Below, piece by piece: positions 1 to 8,052 of a DNA stretch of 64,000 nucleotides. A model generated the notes under the pieces. The model was given only the letters and a program-made list of their open reading frames with translations, made no database searches and was not told the DNA's origin. The stretch's first letter is position 1. Each line of letters begins with the position of its first letter. The stretch is taken from contig NZ_JAMXXN010000012.1 of the NCBI RefSeq assembly GCF_024129435.1, positions 1-64,000 of the forward strand. The letters are read 5' to 3'. Made by a program: the position numbers and the translations under genes. Origin of the DNA: Acinetobacter lwoffii. Lineage in GTDB: Bacteria > Pseudomonadota > Gammaproteobacteria > Pseudomonadales > Moraxellaceae.

Positions 1-79
1 AGTTGTGGTGAATGGATAAATTACGCAGAATAACTTTCAACTTTTGCCAGTGTTGATCTGTCAGCATGGTACGAGGCAT
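1..79 (-). CDS. IS5-family transposase, N-terminal fragment (partial at window edge)
   Basis: Reading leftwards from an ATG at 79, the frame gives MPRTMLTDQHWQKLKVILRN and runs off the window. This N-terminus (MPRTMLTD.HW.KL) is characteristic of transposases from the IS427 group of the IS5 family, which carry a DDE catalytic domain further on that cannot be seen here. About 26 residues are visible, so whether the gene is intact is unknown. Confidence 0.6.
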   Translation of the reverse strand, partial: MPRTMLTDQHWQKLKVILRNLSIHHN

Positions 80-157
80 AGCGAATAGTAACATTGGGTT
101 TGGCGATTTGATTTTACTACTTTGCTATTTTTTTAAGCTAAAAGTGTCAACACACCC
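1..157 (-). mobile_element. End of an IS5-family insertion sequence (partial, cut by window edge)
   Basis: The left edge lies inside an insertion sequence. A minus-strand reading frame starting at 79 encodes the usual start of IS5-family (IS427-like) transposases. Between that start and about 157 is a short non-coding end, finishing in GTCAACACACCC, which reads outward as GGGTGTGTTGAC, a plausible terminal inverted repeat. The exact boundary and target duplication cannot be fixed because the other end is outside the window. The outer end lies only about 110 bases before the ubiH start, so the element may affect ubiH expression. Confidence 0.6.
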
Positions 158-265
158 TAAATAAAACGAATCATTATAAAAATTTAAAGCCTTGAGGTAA
201 GATAAAACCAGTATACGTTTTATGTAATTCGCCATAGATGCGAATAAACAGATAAGGAAGTAAGC

Positions 266-1474
266 ATGCAACAAGAAGTCATCATTGTCGGTGGTGGTAT
301 GGTCGGCTTAAGCCTCGCATTGATGTTGGCGAAAATCAATATTGCAGTCAAACTGTTGGAAGCCATTAAATACCCAAATTATGATGATGAAAATCTTGCG
401 CCATATCATTCCAGTTTTGATGCACGTAACAGTGCCTTGTCACGCCGTAGCGTGCAGATCTATCAGGAGCTTGGACTTTGGAATGCCTTGCAAGAACATG
501 CTACCCCAATTCTGGAAGTGAATATTACCGAACAGGGCAGTTTTGGTAAGGCTCGACTGAAAGCCGAACAGGAAAAAGTCGAAAGCTTTGGTCAGGTCAT
601 TGAAAATGCCTGGCTCGGTCGTGTACTGCTGACCCAAGTCAAAAAAGAGCCATTGATTGAACTGATTGATGGTGTTCAAGTGACATCCCTTATCCAAGAT
701 ACAGACTTTGCTTATATCGAAGCTCAGCGTGGTGAATCGTCACTAAAATTACAGTCCAAACTGGTTATTGCCGCCGATGGGCGGGATTCTTTCTGCCGTA
801 AAGCCTTGGGTATTGGTGCGTCAGAACATGATTATGATCAGGTTGCGATTGTGACCACAGTACAAACTTCAAAGCCACATGCTCATGTGGGCTTTGAGCG
901 TTTCAGCCATTTAGGGCCTTTGGCACTTTTACCACTACCGGGTGAGTATCGTCGTTCAGTGGTCTGGCCAGTGAAAAAAGGTACTGAAGGAGAATGGTTG
1001 GGGGATGAAAATGACCAGCATTTTCTGGATGCCTTACAGGAAACGTATGGTGATCGTGCCGGAAAATTCCAGAAAACCGGAAAACGGTTCAGTTTTCCAT
1101 TGTCTCAAGTGTTAGCCGAAAAACAGGCTGTTGGCCGTGTCGTATTGATGGGCAATGCTGCCCATACGATTCATCCGGTCGCTGGTCAGGGTTTTAACCT
1201 GTGTATGCGTGATGCGCATGTATTGGTGCGTTACCTGAAAGAACAGCAGGTACAAGGCGCAGACTTGGGCGATGCTGGAATATTACAAGACTATGAAAAA
1301 TCTCGTCTCAGTGACCAGCAGCGTGTGATCAAGTTCTGTGATTCAGTGGTACGTGGCTTTAGTAACCAGAATCCATTTTTAAAGCTGATGCGTAATACAG
1401 GTTTAATCGCTTTTGATACGATTCCAGGCATCAAGCCACTGGTTGCAAATTATGCCATGGGGTTAAAAGCATGA
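266..1474 (+). CDS. ubiH: UbiH-type FAD-dependent ubiquinone-biosynthesis hydroxylase
   Basis: This 402-residue flavoprotein monooxygenase belongs to the UbiH/UbiF/VisC (COQ6) family, which hydroxylates the ring of ubiquinone precursors using O2 and NAD(P)H. The N-terminus carries the Rossmann dinucleotide motif VGGGMVGLSLA (about residues 8–18). The second FAD motif GNAAHTIHPVAGQGFNL lies near residues 295–312; the Asn after Gly in GNAA and the following GQGFN are typical of UbiH rather than UbiF. A good ribosome site (AAGGAAG) precedes the ATG at 266. The stop overlaps the start of the next gene (ATGA), so the two hydroxylases form a translationally coupled pair. The exact ring position it hydroxylates is inferred from family resemblance. 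Confidence 0.85.
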   Translation: MQQEVIIVGGGMVGLSLALMLAKINIAVKLLEAIKYPNYDDENLAPYHSSFDARNSALSRRSVQIYQELGLWNALQEHATPILEVNITEQGSFGKARLKAEQEKVESFGQVIENAWLGRVLLTQVKKEPLIELIDGVQVTSLIQDTDFAYIEAQRGESSLKLQSKLVIAADGRDSFCRKALGIGASEHDYDQVAIVTTVQTSKPHAHVGFERFSHLGPLALLPLPGEYRRSVVWPVKKGTEGEWLGDENDQHFLDALQETYGDRAGKFQKTGKRFSFPLSQVLAEKQAVGRVVLMGNAAHTIHPVAGQGFNLCMRDAHVLVRYLKEQQVQGADLGDAGILQDYEKSRLSDQQRVIKFCDSVVRGFSNQNPFLKLMRNTGLIAFDTIPGIKPLVANYAMGLKA

Positions 1475-2718
1475 GCTTAAATCAAACTAACGAAATATTA
1501 GACGTCGTCATTATTGGCGGTGGATTGGTGGGTGGGCTTACAGCGCTTCTGTTAGCCCAAGGTGGCATGCAGCCTACAGTTCTGGATGCAGCGCCAATTC
1601 TGGATGCAGATAAAACCTTAAAGGTGGCCAATCCGCGTGTCCTGGCTCTCAGTCAGGCAACCATTCACTTGTTAAAGACGGTGGGGGTCTGGGAAAACCT
1701 GGCACGGCAGCAGCCTTATACCGGCATGCAGGTCTGGAATAAAAATGGCTATGGCGAAATCAATTTCGGCCAGCCTTCAGAAAAAACACCCTCGCTAGAA
1801 CAGGCTTTAGGTTCGATGGTGGAACCCAGCATTCTGAATCTGGCCATTCAGCAAAAGATGCTTGAAGATGTTCAAGATTATAGAACACAGGTCAAAGTCA
1901 GCCGCGTTGAACGTGGCGTCGGTGTGTGGATTATTCATCTGGCCGATGGTACTCAGCTTAAAACCAAGCTGGTGATCGGCGCCGACGGTGCCAATTCCTT
2001 TGTTCGTGAGCAAGCGTTCATCGATATTGATGTACTGGACTATAAACAGGCAGGCATCAGTTGTGCCATTAAAACTGCACAGCCTCATCAGCATATGGCA
2101 CGTCAGATTTTTCTTGAAACCGGTCCATTGGCTTTTTTACCTATGGCCAGCCTTAATCAGGAAGAGCAGGGACACTGGCAATCGATTGTCTGGACTTTGC
2201 CAGAGGATTATGCCGAAGAATATGCTGCACTTTCAGATGCTGAATTTACTCAACTCTTGACCCGTGAAAGCCAGCATATGCTGGGTGAGGTATTGCAGGT
2301 GACAGCACGTGCCACTTTCCCCTTAAAAGCCCGCGCTGCCCAACAATATGTTCAAGAGGGTTTAGCCCTGATTGGAGATGCCGCACATGTGATTCATCCG
2401 CTGGCAGGTCAAGGCGTGAATATTGGCTGTTTAGATGCTGCGGTACTTTGTGATGTATTGTTACATGACCAAGCGCGTGGCGTATGGGCACATGAGCAGA
2501 CCTTAAAACGCTATGAGCATCGCCGTAAAGGCCAGAACGATGCCATGATGCACAGCATGTCTGCGATTGGCTGGATGGAAACCACTTTATTCTTCCCGAT
2601 GGTTTGGGCACGTAATTTCGGCCTGAAACAGGTAGAAAATCAGCCCATGTTGAAAGATGCATTTATGGCGCAGGCCAATGGTCTGAGTTTACTTAAAGAC
2701 ACACGCTACGCAGCTTAG
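1471..2718 (+). CDS. Second UbiH/UbiF/VisC-family FAD monooxygenase (ubiquinone pathway)
   Basis: A 415-residue paralogue of the preceding gene. It has an N-terminal FAD-binding motif (IIGGGLVGGLTALLLA, near residues 14–29) and the family signature IGDAAHVIHPLAGQGVNIG near 299–317. GDAAH with GQGVN is closer to UbiF/UbiI-type enzymes than to UbiH, so it probably hydroxylates a different ring carbon of the ubiquinone intermediate. Its ATG overlaps the ubiH stop by four bases, indicating one operon. Both UbiF (C6) and UbiI (C5) remain possible, so no symbol is given. Confidence 0.8.
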   Translation: MSLNQTNEILDVVIIGGGLVGGLTALLLAQGGMQPTVLDAAPILDADKTLKVANPRVLALSQATIHLLKTVGVWENLARQQPYTGMQVWNKNGYGEINFGQPSEKTPSLEQALGSMVEPSILNLAIQQKMLEDVQDYRTQVKVSRVERGVGVWIIHLADGTQLKTKLVIGADGANSFVREQAFIDIDVLDYKQAGISCAIKTAQPHQHMARQIFLETGPLAFLPMASLNQEEQGHWQSIVWTLPEDYAEEYAALSDAEFTQLLTRESQHMLGEVLQVTARATFPLKARAAQQYVQEGLALIGDAAHVIHPLAGQGVNIGCLDAAVLCDVLLHDQARGVWAHEQTLKRYEHRRKGQNDAMMHSMSAIGWMETTLFFPMVWARNFGLKQVENQPMLKDAFMAQANGLSLLKDTRYAA

Positions 2719-2892
2719 GACAGAAATGTAAATTTTTTAAACAAACACCAATAAAGAGTAACGATTTTGTTTAAAAAAGATACGATTTTTTGATGTTTGG
2801 TACTAGGCGAAGCCCAAAGAGATTGCTAAATTTCACTTAATTCGACACCTGGCTTGGAATACCAAGCAAGCGCCATTTTTGGGGAGATGCAA

Positions 2893-3147
2893 ATGACAGA
2901 CATGAATGATTATGATGACGACGTTGAAGATTCAATCGTTGACGATGATGAAGCAAAAGCAGCTGAAAAAGGCGCAGCAGATAGCACAGAGGTCGTGAAT
3001 GATACCGATCTTGCAGAAGCTGAAACCTTAACCGTCACTGCAAAGTTAAAGAAACGTCAGGCACTTGAAGACGAAATTGCGGCTTTCCTTGCCAATGGTG
3101 GTCGTATTGTTGAAGTCCCGGCAGATGAATCAGTAGCCAAAGAATAA
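2893..3147 (+). CDS. Small acidic protein, SutA-like RNA polymerase-binding regulator (tentative)
   Basis: An 84-residue, strongly acidic protein. The first half is a low-complexity run of Asp/Glu/Ala, while residues about 50–80 (KKRQALEDEIAAFLANGGRI then VEVP) resemble the conserved helix plus AFLARGGK.QEI segment of Pseudomonas SutA, a small protein that binds RNA polymerase and adjusts transcription in slow growth. I chose the ATG at 2893 because a GGGGAG ribosome site sits six bases upstream; an upstream TTG at 2854 has none. It stands alone, followed by a strong terminator. The SutA assignment rests on the short C-terminal match only. Confidence 0.55.
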   Translation: MTDMNDYDDDVEDSIVDDDEAKAAEKGAADSTEVVNDTDLAEAETLTVTAKLKKRQALEDEIAAFLANGGRIVEVPADESVAKE

Positions 3148-3171
3148 GTTATTGATTAACTTGCCTCTTAT

Positions 3172-3204
3172 AAAAAACACCACATCAATTGTGGTGTTTT
3201 TTTT
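3172..3204 (+). terminator. Rho-independent terminator after the SutA-like gene
   Basis: Arms AACACCACA and TGTGGTGTT enclose a short loop and are followed by a run of eight T. The flanking A-run means it could also work on the minus strand for the convergent rsmI gene. Confidence 0.85.
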
Positions 3205-3238
3205 GTAAACCAAAATGAGATAGAAATATCTAGAGCAA

Positions 3239-4081
3239 TTAGTCGTTTGCTGAAGTCAGTTCTAAAGCACGTTGATAAGCGATTTTCTTTTTGATACCTG
3301 TTAAATCTGCAGCCAGTTGTGAAGCAGCTTTGACCGAAAGGTCCTGTAATAGGCGATTCAATAATTTATCCAGCTTTTCCTGATCCAGATCTTTTTCTTC
3401 GGTGGCACCGCCAATCACCAAAACAATTTCGCCTTTTTCCTGATTGTGATCATTGACAATGAATTCGACCAGCTCACCCAAGGTCATTTTCTTGATAGTT
3501 TCAAAAGTCTTGGTAATTTCACGCGCAAAACCGACCGGGCGATCTGCACCGAATACGCTGGCCATATCTTTAACGCAATCTAGAATCCGGTGCGGTGCTT
3601 CATAGAAAATCAGGGTCTGGGTTTCATCTTTCAGTTTTTCCAGATTCTGCAGGCGCTGACTTTGTCTGGATGGCAGAAAACCTTCAAAACTGAAACGGTC
3701 ACTTGGCAAGCCAACTGCACTTAAGGCGGCAATCGCAGCACAAGCACCAGGTACAGGAATCACGCGAATATTATGAGCTTGTGCAGCACGGACAAATTTA
3801 AAACCAGGGTCGCTGATCAGGGGCGTACCAGCATCACTGATCAGGGCCATATCTTCGCCATTCAGCAGGCGCTGGATCAGCTGATCAATCTTGTTGCTTT
3901 CATTATGCTCATGGCAAGCGGTCAGAGGTGTTTGAATATTAAAGTGTTTAAGCAATTGTGCTGAAGTTCGTGTATCCTCGGCAGCAATAAGACTCACCGA
4001 CTTTAACACCTGAAGTGCACGATAACTAATATCATCTAAGTGCCCGATTGGAGTCGCAACAACAAATAACTGAGCACTCAT
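3239..4081 (-). CDS. rsmI: 16S rRNA (cytidine1402-2'-O)-methyltransferase
   Basis: RsmI methylates the ribose of C1402 in the 16S rRNA decoding centre. The 280-residue sequence shows the tetrapyrrole-methylase fold hallmarks: LFVVATPIGHLDDISYRAL at the N-terminus, AAEDTR near residue 35, ALISDAGTPLISDPG near 75–90 and PGACAAIAALSAVGLPSDRF near 110–130. I chose the ATG at 4081 because GGAG lies six bases upstream; the alternative ATG at 4093 has no ribosome site. It diverges from lpoA with only ten bases between the start codons, so each promoter must lie in the other gene. The order rsmI–lpoA–yraN–dolP is widely conserved. Confidence 0.93.
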   Translation of the reverse strand: MSAQLFVVATPIGHLDDISYRALQVLKSVSLIAAEDTRTSAQLLKHFNIQTPLTACHEHNESNKIDQLIQRLLNGEDMALISDAGTPLISDPGFKFVRAAQAHNIRVIPVPGACAAIAALSAVGLPSDRFSFEGFLPSRQSQRLQNLEKLKDETQTLIFYEAPHRILDCVKDMASVFGADRPVGFAREITKTFETIKKMTLGELVEFIVNDHNQEKGEIVLVIGGATEEKDLDQEKLDKLLNRLLQDLSVKAASQLAADLTGIKKKIAYQRALELTSAND

Positions 4082-4091
4082 AGGTTTCTCC

Positions 4092-5051
4092 ATGTGGAAT
4101 AAATTGAATAATAAAAAATGGAAGATTAAAAATAAAATATTGGGCTTGTGTTTAGTCAGCTACATCAGCAGCGTACAAGCAGAAGTGCTGATCATTCTAC
4201 CCGAATCCGGGCCTTTGGCGCGAGCTGCATCGAGTATCAAACAGGGTTTTCTCAGTGCTTATGCTACTTCCGGGCAGAAAGTTCCATTAAAATGGGTCAA
4301 TTCCAATCAGAAAAATATCTCCCAGCTACTGAAACAGCATGTCAATAAAAAGACCAAAATGGTGGTGGGTCCATTGGCACGTAGCGATGTGGAACAACTA
4401 CTCAAGAGCAAACCTAAAGTACGTACCATCAGCCTGAATGATGTAGCAGGGTCATCACCCCAAGTCTGGCAATTCAGCCTGTCCAAAAAAGAAGATGCCG
4501 CTGCCTTAAAAACCTTATTGCACAAAGATGGAATTCAACAGCTGCTGATTTTACGCCAGCCGGGCAGTGAAGCCGAGTATGAGCTGTTGCTGATGTTATT
4601 GTTCAGTCAAAGTGATCTGAAATTCAAGATCGTGAACAAGACGCCCATTTTTTTAATGCCAAAACAAGGGCTGTTATACCTCGGCAATGCAGAAGGGCTG
4701 GCTGCCATACCTGAATTAAGCCATAAACGGATGTATACCGTGGCCAATGCGATTAGCGAACAGCATAAACCGCCACGAGGAATCAAGTTCTGTGATGTAC
4801 CTGTGCTTTATCTGGCTGACTGGCCGGATGTTCTACAGGCCTATGCCAAAGAGCCGGTGGATATGTCCTATCAGCGCCTGATTGCCTTCGGTGGCGATGC
4901 CTGGCAGATTACCCAGCAGTACCTGTCACAACCGCATTTGCAGCATATTGAATTTCAGGGTAGAACTGGCCGGATTGAAATCACGGACCACAGTATTCAG
5001 CGTAGTCCACAATGTTTTCAGTATAGTGGCACAGGCGTCAAGCTACTATGA
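4092..5051 (+). CDS. lpoA: LpoA/YraM-like penicillin-binding-protein activator (short form)
   Basis: A 319-residue exported protein whose sequence (ILPESGPLARAASSIKQGFLSAY, then VVGPLARSDVEQLL) matches the LppC/LpoA periplasmic-binding-like domain. LpoA activates PBP1a from the outer membrane in enterobacteria. It is about half the E. coli length and seems to lack the N-terminal TPR-like domain. The N-terminus is a basic stretch followed by a hydrophobic core ending in VQA; no canonical lipobox (L-x-x-C before the mature part) is obvious, so membrane anchoring is uncertain. Its position between rsmI and yraN supports the identity strongly. Its stop overlaps the yraN start (ATGA). Confidence 0.75.
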   Translation: MWNKLNNKKWKIKNKILGLCLVSYISSVQAEVLIILPESGPLARAASSIKQGFLSAYATSGQKVPLKWVNSNQKNISQLLKQHVNKKTKMVVGPLARSDVEQLLKSKPKVRTISLNDVAGSSPQVWQFSLSKKEDAAALKTLLHKDGIQQLLILRQPGSEAEYELLLMLLFSQSDLKFKIVNKTPIFLMPKQGLLYLGNAEGLAAIPELSHKRMYTVANAISEQHKPPRGIKFCDVPVLYLADWPDVLQAYAKEPVDMSYQRLIAFGGDAWQITQQYLSQPHLQHIEFQGRTGRIEITDHSIQRSPQCFQYSGTGVKLL

Positions 5052-5479
5052 GCGAAAGAGGAATGCTACGACAGCAATTAGGTGCATGGGCGGAGCAGCA
5101 AGCGGCCCAATTGATGCAAAATCATGGATTTCAGTTCCTGGCAGCCAATTATCACAGTCGCTATGGCGAGCTGGATCTGATTCTGGTGCGTGATCAGGAA
5201 CTGGTCTTTGTGGAAGTCAAAGCACGTGCGCAAACCCGATATGCGCAAGCGATCGAGTCGATTTCCAGAGCAAAACAGGTAAAGATGCTCAAGACGGCAA
5301 TGTGCTTTATTCAGAAAAATCCACAATTTGCACACTATTACTATCGTTTTGACGTGATTTGTTTTGATTTTAAACAGCAATTTGCAAAAACCATACAGCA
5401 TGACTTTTCGCAATACCCTTATGATCTGGAATGGATTGAAAATGCTTTTACTTTTGATCAAGAGTTTATTAACCTTTGA
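5048..5479 (+). CDS. yraN: YraN/UPF0102 family nuclease-like protein
   Basis: A 143-residue member of the UPF0102 family with a restriction-endonuclease-like fold. The family signature is clear: GAWAEQQAAQLMQNHGF near residues 9–25, NYHSRYGELDLILVRDQELVFVEVKAR near 33–60, with the E-x-D and V-E-V-K catalytic-type residues. The biological substrate of the family is poorly defined. It overlaps lpoA by four bases and precedes dolP. In enterobacteria diaA sits between yraN and dolP, but here there is only a 133-base gap containing no reading frame. Confidence 0.9.
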   Translation: MSERGMLRQQLGAWAEQQAAQLMQNHGFQFLAANYHSRYGELDLILVRDQELVFVEVKARAQTRYAQAIESISRAKQVKMLKTAMCFIQKNPQFAHYYYRFDVICFDFKQQFAKTIQHDFSQYPYDLEWIENAFTFDQEFINL

Positions 5480-5612
5480 ACAAAATAAGGTCTAAAGATG
5501 CTTATATTTGCTTCAAGATCATTGTAAAGTTCAAGCAGAATTGACATGATCTGAGCTTGAAAACAGATTATTAGATTGAAAAAGACGTAATAAAATGAAG
5601 GAGTCTTGCTGA

Positions 5613-6299
5613 GTGGTTAAGCGTATTGCAATAACAATGCTGTGTGTCGCAAGTTTATCAGGTTGTGCAAGTTTTATTTCCAGCGGCACAGGTACGGCTC
5701 CTGTCGGAACTGAAAGTGGGGCGCGTACCTTGGGGCAGGTATTTATTGATTCCTCAATTGTCCGTACTGCAAAAATTAATCTTTATAAATTGGATTCGCG
5801 CTTTAAGCAGGCCCGGGTCAATATTGAAAGTTTCCATGGTAATGTTTTGTTGACTGGTCAAGTGCCAGATGCTCATTTAAAGCAATTGGCTGAAGACAAT
5901 GTCAAATCCATGAGTGATGTCAAAGCGGTACATAATTTTATTACTGTAGGCAATCAGATCAGCTATAGCACCATCATGCAGGATACTGCAGTAACTGCAA
6001 ATACTCGTGGCTTGATCATGAAAGCGACTGTGGTGGCGGATAGTAAAGTGCATGTGCATACTGAAGATGGCGTATTGTATGTGATGGGGCGTTTAAATGG
6101 TGCCGAGATTGCTGACCTGAATCAGGTGCTACAACAGGTGGGTAATGTCACCAAAATTGTGACCTTGATTGATAATGTTGAGCAATATTCAAGCCTGGCT
6201 AACCAAAACTTTGCCGCACCGGCATATGCGCAGCCGGGTATTGAACAGACGCCGGTTGCCATTGATCCTGATACGGTTGAACCGACCTATGAACCATAA
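5613..6299 (+). CDS. dolP: DolP/YraP-like outer-membrane BON-domain lipoprotein
   Basis: A 228-residue lipoprotein. The signal peptide ends in the lipobox LSGC with the acylated cysteine at residue 18. Two BON domains follow: about 50–115 (TAKINLYKLDSRFKQARVN and the segment to VKAVHNFI) and about 125–195 (GLIMKATVVADSKVHVHTED and on). DolP-type proteins bind anionic phospholipid and help maintain outer-membrane integrity and BAM function. The start is a GTG at 5613, preceded by AAGGAG with a nine-base spacer. The C-terminal 35 residues are a Pro-rich tail. The 3' end overlaps the next start. Confidence 0.85.
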   Translation: MVKRIAITMLCVASLSGCASFISSGTGTAPVGTESGARTLGQVFIDSSIVRTAKINLYKLDSRFKQARVNIESFHGNVLLTGQVPDAHLKQLAEDNVKSMSDVKAVHNFITVGNQISYSTIMQDTAVTANTRGLIMKATVVADSKVHVHTEDGVLYVMGRLNGAEIADLNQVLQQVGNVTKIVTLIDNVEQYSSLANQNFAAPAYAQPGIEQTPVAIDPDTVEPTYEP

Positions 6300-7170
6300 G
6301 GTCGGCCAGTTTAAAACCCAACTCTCACAGCGTATTTTGCAGTTTCAACAGCACTATCAAGATTTCCGGTTATACGATTTTGGCAGTTATGCTTTAAATC
6401 GTTTAACCCCGAAACAGGGCTACACGGTCGAAACACAATTGGCCTATGGTCTGAAATCCCGGCAACGCTTTGACCTGTTTCGAAGTCAGCAGCCTTTGCC
6501 TCATCGTCCCCTGATTGTGTTTGTACATGGCGGTGCCTGGTTGCATGGCGATAAAAAGGATTATCAGTTTATTGGTGAGGCTTTTGCCAAAGAAGGTTAT
6601 GACGTGGTGCTGATGAATTATCATTTGGCGCCACAACATATTTTCCCGACCTATATTCATGATCTGCATCTGTTGCTAAATCATTTGCAGCAGACAGCTG
6701 GACAGTTGCAGATCTGTGCAGAAAATCTGGTCTTGATGGGACATTCTGCCGGGGCCTTTAATGTGATGTCTGCCTTATATCATCCGCAATCTGCCAGTAT
6801 TGATCACAGTCAAATCCGGGCGATTATTGGTCTGGCAGGACCTTATCATTTTGATTATAAAAATGATCCCATCTGTGCCGATGCATTTGATCAGGCGGTG
6901 CCTTATCAGCAGGTCATGCCTTATTATTTTGTTAGAAATAGCTCAACCCGGCATTATCTGTTTATTGCCGAAAAAGACAAGATTGTTGGGCATTTCAATA
7001 GCCAGGATTTGGACCGCGTACTGAAAGAGAAGGGTAATCATAGCCATTTGATTCACATTCCGAAACTTGGCCATATTACGATCGTGGGTTCGCTCTCCAG
7101 TTTGTTTAGCCGCTTTTTCCAGACCAAGTCTCAGGTGCTCTGGGCGCTCGAGGATGCATTTAAATCCTGA
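6289..7170 (+). CDS. Alpha/beta hydrolase, esterase/lipase-like (HGGAW type)
   Basis: A 293-residue cytoplasmic hydrolase of the hormone-sensitive-lipase/BD-FAE-like group. The oxyanion-hole motif is FVHGGAWLHGDK near residue 80, the nucleophile elbow GHSAGA near 145, and a likely catalytic His is in the C-terminal LGHITIVG segment. I chose the ATG at 6289, which overlaps the dolP end by eleven bases, over an in-frame start 120 bases further up that lies deep inside dolP. Its substrate is unknown; overlap implies co-transcription with lpoA-yraN-dolP. Confidence 0.75.
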   Translation: MNHKVGQFKTQLSQRILQFQQHYQDFRLYDFGSYALNRLTPKQGYTVETQLAYGLKSRQRFDLFRSQQPLPHRPLIVFVHGGAWLHGDKKDYQFIGEAFAKEGYDVVLMNYHLAPQHIFPTYIHDLHLLLNHLQQTAGQLQICAENLVLMGHSAGAFNVMSALYHPQSASIDHSQIRAIIGLAGPYHFDYKNDPICADAFDQAVPYQQVMPYYFVRNSSTRHYLFIAEKDKIVGHFNSQDLDRVLKEKGNHSHLIHIPKLGHITIVGSLSSLFSRFFQTKSQVLWALEDAFKS

Positions 7171-7201
7171 GACTGATATTTGGTTTAACCAAGCACTAGA
7201 T

Positions 7202-7243
7202 AAAAAAGAATCCAGTGGATGATCTCCCCTGGATTCTTTTTTT
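7202..7243. terminator. Bidirectional rho-independent terminator between the esterase and nudC
   Basis: AGAATCCAG and CTGGATTCT pair around a 13-base loop with an A-run before and seven T after. The convergent gene arrangement makes use in both directions likely. Confidence 0.85.
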
Positions 7244-7275
7244 GAGCCGTTGGGCTAAATCTTTCAAATACAGAT

Positions 7276-8052
7276 TTACAGCCAGGTCTTGGTGTCGTCT
7301 GCGACGGGCGTACCTTGAGTCACATGCATGATCATGGCATGGGCAATACTGCCTTTAAACGGAATTTCAGGCAGCTGATCGAATTTAAAGAATTGCGCAT
7401 CGCTAATTTCTTCTTCCTGCAGCTGTAGCTCACCGCCAGCATATTCTGCCTTGAAGGCAATCATCAGATTACTTGGGAAAGGCCAGGGCTGGCTGGCCAG
7501 ATACTGAATATTCTTGAGTTGTAAGCCAACTTCTTCTAGCGTTTCACGACGTACTGCATCTTCCAGCGTTTCACCCACTTCAACGAAACCGGCAATCAGT
7601 CCATACATCTGGCTTTTAGTATTACGTGCATTTTTGGCCAGCAGAATCTCGTCTTCACCTTTGGTAATAACAGTAATAACGCAAGGCTGTACCCGTGGAT
7701 ACTGACGGTAGTTGCAGGATGGGCAGACCATAGCATATTCAACAGTATGCGCTTCAGTCGCTGTGCCGCAATGACTGCAAAATTTATGGTTACGACGCCA
7801 TTCTAAAAGCTGTACCGCACGACTGGCCTGTTCAAATTGCTGGGTATTCCAGAACTGTAACAGCTGACGGATGGGAACCAGTTGTAAGCCTCCAGGAATA
7901 GGCTCATCGGGAAGGAGATCACGGGCAATCACTTGATCACCCGTGTGGAGTAGCAAATCACTTGCTAAGGCTTCAACTCGTGGAAGTTGAAAGTGTTGAT
8001 CGACCAGCAGTTGCTGTTGTTGAAAAATATAAGCAAGTGATAATTTGGACAT
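7276..8052 (-). CDS. nudC: NADH/NAD+ diphosphatase (NudC)
   Basis: A 258-residue Nudix hydrolase that cleaves NAD(H) and, in related bacteria, removes NAD caps from RNA 5' ends. The zinc ribbon is formed by Cys92, Cys95, Cys110 and Cys113. The Nudix box starts at Gly155 (GFVEVGETLEDAVRRETLEE and on) and is followed by the NudC-specific ASQPWPFP motif near 186–193, which distinguishes it from other Nudix enzymes. Its ATG overlaps the fimL stop by one base (TAATG), implying translational coupling. The fimL–nudC pairing also occurs in Pseudomonas. Confidence 0.93.
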   Translation of the reverse strand: MSKLSLAYIFQQQQLLVDQHFQLPRVEALASDLLLHTGDQVIARDLLPDEPIPGGLQLVPIRQLLQFWNTQQFEQASRAVQLLEWRRNHKFCSHCGTATEAHTVEYAMVCPSCNYRQYPRVQPCVITVITKGEDEILLAKNARNTKSQMYGLIAGFVEVGETLEDAVRRETLEEVGLQLKNIQYLASQPWPFPSNLMIAFKAEYAGGELQLQEEEISDAQFFKFDQLPEIPFKGSIAHAMIMHVTQGTPVADDTKTWL

